Notes under the pieces: model-generated | What the model saw: the letters and a program-made list of their open reading frames with translations, nothing else | Told to the model about the DNA's origin: nothing | Databases searched by the model: none | In this document: in pieces, positions 43,730 through 51,440 of the stretch | Layout of the letters: each line of letters opens with the position of its first letter | Numbering within the stretch: position 1 is the first letter of the stretch | Assembly: GCA_050747525.1 (NCBI GenBank) | Contig: JBOGOC010000097.1 | Coordinates: forward strand, 85,388-149,387 | Direction: 5' to 3' | Source: JBOGOC01 sp050747525 | GTDB lineage: Bacteria; Acidobacteriota; Polarisedimenticolia; JACPZX01; DASXTC01 | Length of the DNA: 64,000 nt | Position numbers and translations under genes: made by a program

Positions 43730-43858
43730 CTTCGGCGGTACGCCATCGTGGATGAGGCCATGATGCGCGAAGGGGCCGAGAAGCTCTTGCCGCGCCCAAG
43801 TTGCCCGCAGGGGTTAGAGACGTGTCTTGGGGGCATGAGCACGTCGCGTGCTGCATGA
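43730..43858 (+). pseudogene. C-terminal remnant of a tyrosine integrase
   Basis: The frame reads LRRYAIVDEAMMREGAEKLL, then PRPSCPQGLETCLGG, and ends at TGA 43856. The first part matches the segment of phage-type integrases that holds the catalytic tyrosine (RYAIVDEAMLREGxEKL, Tyr at 43739-43741). Everything upstream is missing because the TonB receptor gene ends only 10 nt before. This marks a former element boundary directly upstream of the RHS gene. The gap 43859-44005 has a -35-like ttgaca (about 43972) but no clear -10. Confidence 0.55.
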
Positions 43859-44005
43859 AGATTGAGTCCAGAGAGGGTTCCGCCGATCTGCGGCCTCGGG
43901 AAAACCCGCGTGCTTTCGCCTTTTCCTGACTGAATGCCGCGCCCGCCACATTGTGCAGGTTTTTTTCTTGACACCGCCCGGACAACAAGAGCAGTCTCAC
44001 CAATC

Positions 44006-47000
44006 ATGAAATTGATCCTCGTCTTCGGCTGCTGCCTTGTCATGACGGCGCCGATTTGCGCCGAGGAAATCCTGCTGCGCCGAGACGCGCCTTCCGGACT
44101 GAACCCCCCGGCGCTCGAGATGTTCGTGGATGCGGTCGCGCCGTTCGTGACGAACGCGCGGAGATCGCCGGCGATCCTCGATGTGCCGCGCGACGTCACG
44201 CTCGAGCTGCGCGCGGTCAGCGATCGCCCCGCCCAATTCCTCTGGGAGGGAGCCAAGGGGGCGCGCAGCCAGGAGCACGGCTCGACGGCCAGCCGGCGGT
44301 TTCCAAAGCCCGGACGCTACGTGATCAGGGTGACGGCGGTTTTCGACGCCGCGACCCAGGTTCCCCGGCTCGAGCGAACGCTGGTCGTCCGTGTGGGGCC
44401 GGAGCGGGCGTCCGGCATCCGGATCCGGATGGTCAATCCCGCCGTCGGGGGCACCGAGATCGGAACCCGCCGCAGCGCGCGGGTGTGCCGGGCGAGCATC
44501 AGCCATCCCCAATACACGCACCTGGTGGAATGGCGGACGCTGGACGGCTCCGCCGATCCCGGCATCGGTCTGACCTGGGCTCCCACCTTCCGAAGAGTCG
44601 GCATCCATCCCGTCCAGGTCGGCAACGACCGGACCCAGGCGGCGGTGTTCGAGACGTTCGACGTCGCGCGGGTGGACCGGTCGGGCCCCTACGGAGAGAT
44701 GATCTGGTACGACTTTCCGATCACCTTCAGGGCGTCCACGGTTCCTGTGGGCTACGAGCGCCACGTCTCCTGGAAGGTGGACACCCATCACGACATGTTC
44801 ACGCGCGCAGAGCCCTCGTCGGGGACGGGGGGCCAGTTCACGACGGTCTTCCGTATGTCGGGAGCGGACAGACTGTTCTGGGCGATGGTTTACGCGTCCG
44901 AGGTGGAAGCCTTCGACAATCCCGACCAGCTGCCGCCGCAGCAATCGGTGAACTCGGGGCTTGAGGCTCCCAATGACGCTGGGCAGTCCTCGCTGAACCT
45001 CGCGCGTCTGCCCGTGAACGTGAACGCCGGGAGCGTGTACCTCCACTCCGGTGAGTACCGTTTCTCGGAGGTCGTTCTGAGGATCCCGGGACGCGGGTTC
45101 GACTTCGTCTGGGGCATGACGCACCGCTCCCGCGAAGGACGGCTCACCGCCATGGGAAACAACTGGGACCACTCGTACAACATCCGGGTCGAGGTCAATC
45201 TGCTCAATCCGACCCAAAGGTGGCTCTATGACGGCCATGGGCGGCGTGACACGTACAGCCCGGTGGGCGGGAACTGTTGGGCCAGTAACGGATTCTTCGC
45301 GGAGCTGTGCCTGCAACCGGATCTGAAGTACACGCTCACTCTGCTCGACCGGACCGTGTGGACCATGAAAGCCATCGATGGGACGCTCACCGCGGGGAAG
45401 ATTCTGGAGATCCGGGACCGCAACCAGAACGCGATGACCTTCGGATATGACGGATCGGGGCGGCTGGCCACGATCGTGGACACCCTGGATCGCATCATCC
45501 AGGTGACCAGCACCGGGACCTTCATCCAGTCGGTGAACGATTTCCGGGGCCGCGTGGTGCAATTCGCGTTCTACCAGGCCGGTGACGCGGGAGGCGATGC
45601 CGGGGATCTCAAGTCATGGACCACCCCCGCGGTCACGGGCACCCCCAACGGAAACGACTTCCCCGCAGGCAAGACGACCACCTGCACGTACAGCAAGGGG
45701 TTCGTCGACCCGGCGCTGAACCACAACCTGCTGACGATCACGGATCCGCGGGGCCTGGTCATCGTGCAGAACCAGTACCAGACCTCCGGGTTCCCCACGG
45801 ACATCGTCAACGGGATGCTGTTTCCCAACGGGCGGGTGACGTTCTATTACGTCGGCCAGGTCCCCGGTCCGGGCAACGACATGGCGACCGTGAAGACCAT
45901 CGTCAAGGATCGCGCCGGCAACGTGCGGGAAGCCTTATTCAACGCGCGCAACGAGCTGGTGCTGCTCAAGGAGTACACCGGCCGCGCCCCCGATCTCACG
46001 TCGACCGTCACGGAGTCTCTCAACCGACCCGTCGCGAAGCTTCGGCCGGGTGATCCCGGCGTCTACCAGACCCACTTCGCCTTCAACCCGGACTCCATGC
46101 TGAAGAGGATCGATTATCCCCGCGGCAATGTGACCTTGATGAACTACGAGGTGGACGTGAATCCCACCCCGCTGAGGCGATCCCGGGGGAACCTCCGCGT
46201 CCGGACACGCCAGCCGGGAACGGCGGGTGGAGACCAGTCCTCGATCGTCGACAGCTGGCAATACGACCCGAATTTCAACATGGTCGTGCAGTACGTGGAT
46301 GGCCGGGGCCATCCCACCATCCATTCGCTGGACGCCTCGGGCAACCGGATCCAGACGCAGCATCGCATTCCGACCATCCTCGAGAACTGGGAGGTCAACG
46401 CCTTCGGGCAGGTGACGGCGCACATCCTGCCGGACAACGGCAGCGGATGGCGGCGGCGGGACGAGTTCGCCTACTACACGTCGGGTTCCCAGCGAGGCTA
46501 CCTCGAGTCGTCCACCCTCGACGCGCTGGGACGGGCGCTGCTGACGGGCTACAGCTGGAACCCCTCCGGCGCGCTCATCGCCCTCGTCGACGCGAAGGGG
46601 AACGACACCGCGTTCGACGTCAATGCCCTGGATCAGGTGGTGCGGGAAACCTCGCGCGAGGTCGCACCGGAGTCCGGGGTGCGGTACGTGACCGACAGCT
46701 TCTATGATGCCGCGAACAACCTCGTGCGGCGCGACGTGCGCAACGTGGACGAGGACGGTGTGCTGCAGCCGAACCAGGATTTCACCACCACGTACGAGCG
46801 TGACGCGCTGAACCGGATGACGGCAGTGGTCCAGGAAGTGGACGAGACGCGGAGCATCAGGACGGAGTTCGGCTACGACGTGAACGATCACCAGAGCCTG
46901 ATCCGCAGAGGCGAGGCGACGGCGGGACGGATCCCGGCCGACACGCTCACCACGCTCTACGACGAGCGGGACTTCGTCTTCCGTGAGATCCAGGCTCAGG

Positions 47001-50000
47001 GGGCCACGGAACAGTCCACAAGCCAGCGCGACTACGACCTCAATGGGAACCCGTCCCGGGTCTCCGAAGGGCTGGAGGCGAGTCCTCACGTCTCATCGGT
47101 GGTCTGCGACGGATTCGATCGGGCGATCACCTCGGTCGACCCCATGGGCAACGTCTCGAGGCTTCGCTACGATGCCAACGGCAACGTGGTCTCGCAACGG
47201 GTTGAGGGTGAGCTGGTGGATCTGCCGGGGAGCACGGCGAACGTCCGCCTGAGGGAAGCCTTCACGACCTACGACTTCCTCGATCGGCCGATCCGGGAGG
47301 ACGAAGCGTTCTTCAACCGGCAGACGCAGGCGCCGGTGGGGGACGGGATGTCCTCCACGATCACCGACTACACGGGGATGTCCGCCGTGGCGCGCATCGA
47401 GGACGACAACGGCCACGCGATCCTTCGTATCTACGACACCACGGGCGAGCTGGCCGAGACGACCGATGCGGAGGGCAACATCATCGCTTTCCTCTACGAC
47501 GAGAACCTCAATGTGGTGACCCGGGAGGAGACGGATACGTGCGATCTGGGAGGCCCCGAGGATCGGTTCTCCACCACCTACATACTCGACGGCCTCGATC
47601 GCGTGATCCAGATGGTGGACTCCTCGGGAAACGTCTTCGACTATGCCTATGACTCACGGGGGAACGAGGCACGTACCAGCGACGGCGCCCGGGCGGCGCC
47701 CGAGCTTCCGGGAAACATCGTGACCCATGAGTACGACGGTGCGAACCGGCAGACATCGACCACCATGGTCCTGACGAACGACGGCACCGGCGGCGGCACT
47801 CCCGTGGGCAGCATCGGGCTCGGTCAGACGTGGGACGACAGTGGTCGGATCGCCTCGCAGATCGACGCCAACGGCCGCGCGACCTCCTACCAGTACGATC
47901 CGCTGGGCCGTGTCACCCGGATGACCATGGCCGATGGAACGTTCTCGACGACGGTCTACGACGTGCACGATCACGAGGTCCAGGTGACCCAGGCCAACGG
48001 CACGTCGCTCACCTCGGTGTACGACGATCTCGGCGGGATGACGAGCCGGACGATCGTTCCGGGGCCCGGGGTGTCGGCGGACACCACCTTCGAGACCTAC
48101 CAGTACGACGGAGACTCGCATGTCGTGCGCGCGGAGAACAACAATGCGATCGTGCTGCGCAGCTACGACTCGCTCTGGAACGTTACGGCCGAGACGCTCA
48201 ACGGCGTGACCACCACCTTCACCCGCGACGGTAAGGGGAACCAGACGGGAGCCGTCTATCCGGGAGGCCGCTCCCTCTCGACCACCTACGACGGCAACGA
48301 TCGCAAGGTCGACATCAGCGACGCCGCGGGCTTGGTGGCCATCTACGCCTACATCGGTCCGACGCGCGTTCAGCGCCGCACGCTGCGCAACGGAACGATC
48401 ACCACCTACGCCTACGACGGCAAGGTCGGAGTGCCCAACCCGGGAGGAGACTTCGGCGTCAAGTACCCCGTGCGCATGACCCATCAGCGGACCGCTCCCC
48501 CCCTTGTCATCGACGATCGCAGCTTCGAGTGGAACCGCACCGGGAGCCGCACGGAGCAGAAAGACCTGCGCGTCGGCTCGCCCCGCCGCGCCACCCGGTA
48601 CGACTACGACTCCGCCTACAGGCTGGCCCAGGCGCAGGACTTCGATCCCAACGGCATTCTGCTGCGGGATTCTCCGTACACGCTGGATGGAGCCGGTAAT
48701 CGGCTGACCGTGGGCGGACCGGGGGGCGGGACCTACACTCGCAGCCCGGCGACGCCCTCTCCCGCCGACGCCCAGGTCAACCAGTACACGAGCACCCCCT
48801 TCGATGCGCGCACGTACGACGACAACGGCGACCTGAAGACCATGACCCCGGCGGGACCGGGAGGCGTTCGGTCCCTGACGTTTGACTACGCGGGCCGGCT
48901 GGTCGGCTACCAGGACGCCGGGACGGGCACGACGCTGCACCTTTTCTATGACCCGTTTGGCAGGCGCATCCGGCGTACGGTCACCGGAGCCGGCACGGCC
49001 GACACGCGGTTCTTCTTCGACGAATGGCAGGAGATCGAGGAGCAGAACAGCGCGGGCGCCACGCAGGCGACGTACGTCTACGGGAACAACATCGACGAGG
49101 TCCTGAACATGGAGCGTTCCGGGGCGTCGTATTTCTACCACGGGGACGACCTCGACGGGACCAGGGCCGTCACCGACGCCACGGGGACGGTGGTGGAGCG
49201 CTACGACTATGGCGACTTCGGACAACCGGTCTTCATGAACGCCGCCGGGACCCCGATCCCCGGCTCGGCCATCGGCAACCCCTTCCTCTTCGCCGGCCGC
49301 CGGTACGACCCGGTGACGGGACTCTACGACTATCGCAAGCGGCAGTTCGATCCGATGACCGGCCGGTTCGTCACGCGCGATCCGACGGGTCCCTGGGGGG
49401 ACGACCAGAACGAGGGGAATCCCTACACCTACGCAGGGAACACTCCGTGGACCCTGATCGACCCCACAGGTGAGGCCGCCCTCGAGCCGACGTGGGCCAA
49501 GGACCCGAACGGAGTTGCAACCTGCTCACCGGGGCAGCAGGCCACGGCGTGGGCCGCGACGAACAAGGCGCAGAGCCTGGCACGGGAGGCCGCGCGTCGT
49601 CTGGGCTCGCTCAAGCCGCGGGAACGGTGGTGCGATGACGGGTACCGGCTCTGGTTCGGCAACTACTCCAAGACGCGGTTCCGGACCGTCCGAAGGGTCT
49701 TCGACGAGGTGAGGCTCTGGTTGGACACCCAGAATGTCCCGCTGAACTGCGAGACCCCTTGCACCAAGATGATAGACGGCCAGGAAGCGAACGCCCACAC
49801 GGACTTCGCACCGGGATCGACCATCCACCTGTGCCAGCCGTTCTTCGGCAGCCTGTACGAGAGCAACGCCTTCGCCCAGATCGGCGACCAGGACGCAGAT
49901 GGACAGCGGGGGGCAGGACTGATCCACGAGATGACTCACTGGTACGGCACCAATGTTTCGCAGCATGAGAGATACGGCCCCGGCGAGTGTCTCCGCTTCG

Positions 50001-50224
50001 CGCAGTCGCATCCCATCATGGCCACCCGGAATGCACAGAACTATGCCCTCTACACCATCTCGCCGCTCCAGGGCGGCTGCGGAGCCGTGGATGTCTGGTC
50101 CAAGAGCCTGGTCAACGTCGTCCGGGGGGCGGCCGGGTACGTGGCCAAGTCGGCGCAGCGGGCGGGGGAGAAAGTCTCGAACGCCGCCAAGAGGATCAAG
50201 AAGAAGATCAAGAAATGGTTCTGA
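44006..50224 (+). CDS. Giant secreted RHS/YD-repeat protein with metallopeptidase tip
   Basis: A 2,072-residue protein. The signal peptide is MKLILVFGCCLVMTAPICAE (start 44006; upstream in-frame ATG 43934 lacks a signal). Residues 30-330 look like PKD/Ig modules. About 390-1800 are RHS/YD repeats (YDANGNVVSQRVEGE, YDPLGRVTRMTMADGTFSTT) that build a hollow cocoon. The core end is GRRYDPVTGLYDYRKRQFDP, RFVTRDPTG, then NPYTYAGNTPW..DPTG. The 240-residue C-terminal tip differs from the core: it has GAGLIHEMTHWYGT near residue 1974, HERYGPGECLRFAQSHPIMA and NAQNYALYTI, as in M35/Aspzincin peptidases, then a basic tail (NAAKRIKKKIKKWF). The usual third zinc ligand (second Asp of GTDD) is not seen; a His or Glu in SQHERYG may replace it. 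Probably a toxin or lytic effector. No adjacent immunity gene is obvious. Confidence 0.85.
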   Translation: MKLILVFGCCLVMTAPICAEEILLRRDAPSGLNPPALEMFVDAVAPFVTNARRSPAILDVPRDVTLELRAVSDRPAQFLWEGAKGARSQEHGSTASRRFPKPGRYVIRVTAVFDAATQVPRLERTLVVRVGPERASGIRIRMVNPAVGGTEIGTRRSARVCRASISHPQYTHLVEWRTLDGSADPGIGLTWAPTFRRVGIHPVQVGNDRTQAAVFETFDVARVDRSGPYGEMIWYDFPITFRASTVPVGYERHVSWKVDTHHDMFTRAEPSSGTGGQFTTVFRMSGADRLFWAMVYASEVEAFDNPDQLPPQQSVNSGLEAPNDAGQSSLNLARLPVNVNAGSVYLHSGEYRFSEVVLRIPGRGFDFVWGMTHRSREGRLTAMGNNWDHSYNIRVEVNLLNPTQRWLYDGHGRRDTYSPVGGNCWASNGFFAELCLQPDLKYTLTLLDRTVWTMKAIDGTLTAGKILEIRDRNQNAMTFGYDGSGRLATIVDTLDRIIQVTSTGTFIQSVNDFRGRVVQFAFYQAGDAGGDAGDLKSWTTPAVTGTPNGNDFPAGKTTTCTYSKGFVDPALNHNLLTITDPRGLVIVQNQYQTSGFPTDIVNGMLFPNGRVTFYYVGQVPGPGNDMATVKTIVKDRAGNVREALFNARNELVLLKEYTGRAPDLTSTVTESLNRPVAKLRPGDPGVYQTHFAFNPDSMLKRIDYPRGNVTLMNYEVDVNPTPLRRSRGNLRVRTRQPGTAGGDQSSIVDSWQYDPNFNMVVQYVDGRGHPTIHSLDASGNRIQTQHRIPTILENWEVNAFGQVTAHILPDNGSGWRRRDEFAYYTSGSQRGYLESSTLDALGRALLTGYSWNPSGALIALVDAKGNDTAFDVNALDQVVRETSREVAPESGVRYVTDSFYDAANNLVRRDVRNVDEDGVLQPNQDFTTTYERDALNRMTAVVQEVDETRSIRTEFGYDVNDHQSLIRRGEATAGRIPADTLTTLYDERDFVFREIQAQGATEQSTSQRDYDLNGNPSRVSEGLEASPHVSSVVCDGFDRAITSVDPMGNVSRLRYDANGNVVSQRVEGELVDLPGSTANVRLREAFTTYDFLDRPIREDEAFFNRQTQAPVGDGMSSTITDYTGMSAVARIEDDNGHAILRIYDTTGELAETTDAEGNIIAFLYDENLNVVTREETDTCDLGGPEDRFSTTYILDGLDRVIQMVDSSGNVFDYAYDSRGNEARTSDGARAAPELPGNIVTHEYDGANRQTSTTMVLTNDGTGGGTPVGSIGLGQTWDDSGRIASQIDANGRATSYQYDPLGRVTRMTMADGTFSTTVYDVHDHEVQVTQANGTSLTSVYDDLGGMTSRTIVPGPGVSADTTFETYQYDGDSHVVRAENNNAIVLRSYDSLWNVTAETLNGVTTTFTRDGKGNQTGAVYPGGRSLSTTYDGNDRKVDISDAAGLVAIYAYIGPTRVQRRTLRNGTITTYAYDGKVGVPNPGGDFGVKYPVRMTHQRTAPPLVIDDRSFEWNRTGSRTEQKDLRVGSPRRATRYDYDSAYRLAQAQDFDPNGILLRDSPYTLDGAGNRLTVGGPGGGTYTRSPATPSPADAQVNQYTSTPFDARTYDDNGDLKTMTPAGPGGVRSLTFDYAGRLVGYQDAGTGTTLHLFYDPFGRRIRRTVTGAGTADTRFFFDEWQEIEEQNSAGATQATYVYGNNIDEVLNMERSGASYFYHGDDLDGTRAVTDATGTVVERYDYGDFGQPVFMNAAGTPIPGSAIGNPFLFAGRRYDPVTGLYDYRKRQFDPMTGRFVTRDPTGPWGDDQNEGNPYTYAGNTPWTLIDPTGEAALEPTWAKDPNGVATCSPGQQATAWAATNKAQSLAREAARRLGSLKPRERWCDDGYRLWFGNYSKTRFRTVRRVFDEVRLWLDTQNVPLNCETPCTKMIDGQEANAHTDFAPGSTIHLCQPFFGSLYESNAFAQIGDQDADGQRGAGLIHEMTHWYGTNVSQHERYGPGECLRFAQSHPIMATRNAQNYALYTISPLQGGCGAVDVWSKSLVNVVRGAAGYVAKSAQRAGEKVSNAAKRIKKKIKKWF

Positions 50225-50242
50225 CCCCTGGTGATGCGGGCG

Positions 50243-50842
50243 TCACTTCTCGACCGGCAGCGCGGCCACCTGGCGCTCCAGCTCCTCGGCGCCGTCCTCG
50301 ACGGGGTTAGCCCACCAGACGGGGGAGGGGAACGGCTCTTCCCAGACCGCGCCCGGTGAGAAGCCCGCGATGACGTCCCAGGCGATGGCGCCGGGGGCCC
50401 AGTCGGGCTCGCGTCCCTGGGATCGATAGATCAGGACGGCGCGCTCCATCATGCGCGGCGAAGCCCACCGTTGAGGGTCCCAGTACTCCGTCACGCGGGG
50501 GTCTCGCACCCGGGCGCGCGCCTCGTCGCCGGGGGGGCCGGTGTCCGACGCGATGACCGGCAGCCAGATCACGAACACGCGCACGCGCGCGCCGGGATGC
50601 GCCGCAAGGGTGGTGCCGACTGCGGAGGCCCCCCGCAGGCAGGTCTGTCACGTGGGGGAGAGCGCCACGACGTAGCGCCCCCGGTCCGACGCGCCATCGA
50701 AGTCCCGGCGCAGCGCGGACGCCGTGGACTCGTCGAGTGTGCGCAGGGCGGCCGGATCGTCCGGCGGCTTTCCGCCCGTCCCCTGGCAGGCAGCCCCCAG
50801 GCAGGTCATGGCCAGCAGGATGGCCGGCGCCGCGGCCCTCAT
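50243..50842 (-). CDS. Thioredoxin-like selenoprotein (UxxC) with in-frame UGA
   Basis: A 199-residue protein if TGA at 50650-50648 is read as selenocysteine (residue 65). The two parts (50842-50651 and 50647-50243) are in one frame with no other stop between. The N-terminus is a signal peptide ending LGAAC (possible lipoprotein). The active site reads YVVALSPTUQTCLRGA: a beta strand, then UxxC at the start of a helix, as in thioredoxin folds. The rest is ordinary coding sequence (RVRVFVIWLPVIASDTGPPG, RVTEYWDPQRW, AWDVIAGFSPGAVWEEPFP). I recall cysteine-containing homologues with VVLLxSPTCPVC and a conserved RVxxYWD, which supports Sec at this position. The start overlaps the stop of the methyltransferase gene (ATGA). 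A hairpin at 50620-50638 can act as SECIS. Likely an exported or membrane-bound thiol redox protein. Confidence 0.8.
50620..50638 (-). promoter_or_regulatory. Candidate bacterial SECIS stem-loop
   Basis: On the minus strand, 9 nt after the UGA, ctgcgggg-ggc-ctccgcag folds into an 8-bp stem (one G-U pair) with loop GGC. The loop lies about 20 nt from the UGA, close to the position in E. coli fdhF. The loop has a leading G but lacks the G-U of the E. coli element. Confidence 0.5.
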
Positions 50843-51399
50843 GAGGGCTTGCTCATCAGAAACGCGCGCGCTCCCGGAAACACGACGATCCCCTCGCGCA
50901 GGAAGCCCACCCCGGCGGCCGTCTGCACCAGGATGTCGAAGTCCTTCGCGCGCACGTGCATCCTGGGCTCGGCCACCAGCATCCGTCCTCCCGGGCGGAG
51001 CGCCCGGTAGGCCTGTGAGAAGAAGTCCGCCGCATCGGGCGCCTCGTGCACCATGAAGATGGCCGGCACGAAGTCCACGCGTCCCGCCATGTCCTCCACC
51101 CCCAGATGCCCGTGAGATCCGTGCCGGGCGTCGATCCGATCCGCCAGCCCCGCCCGCGCGGCGCGGCGCCGCAGCGCGGCGAGCATCCTGTCCTGCACGT
51201 CCACAGCCACCACGCGTCCCGAAGGCCCCACGAGGCGGGCCAGCTCCAGCGTGAAGAACCCCATCCCCGGGCCGGGCTCCAGCACCGTCATCCCCTCGCG
51301 CACGTGAGGCCCGAGCAGCTTAGCGGGATTCTGGCGGAGCCGCCGCAGCGGAATCAGGAGAAGATACCCGGCCCACCAGGGACAGAGGCGGTGCGGCAT
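50839..51399 (-). CDS. Class I SAM-dependent methyltransferase
   Basis: A 186-residue protein. Motif I is GMTVLEPGPGMGFFTLELAR, motif II acidic VVAVDVQDRMLAAL, and motif III RALRPGGRMLVAEP. The N-terminal CPWWAGYLLLIPLRRLRQNP is a conserved extension in a subgroup of UbiE-like enzymes of unknown substrate. The gene overlaps the selenoprotein start by 4 nt, so the two are co-translated; the methyl acceptor might be a product of, or related to, the redox protein (speculative). Start ATG 51399. Confidence 0.8.
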   Translation of the reverse strand: MPHRLCPWWAGYLLLIPLRRLRQNPAKLLGPHVREGMTVLEPGPGMGFFTLELARLVGPSGRVVAVDVQDRMLAALRRRAARAGLADRIDARHGSHGHLGVEDMAGRVDFVPAIFMVHEAPDAADFFSQAYRALRPGGRMLVAEPRMHVRAKDFDILVQTAAGVGFLREGIVVFPGARAFLMSKPS

Positions 51400-51440
51400 G
51401 CCTGTCAGGATGACACATGGATGGATGTACCATGCGGCCC

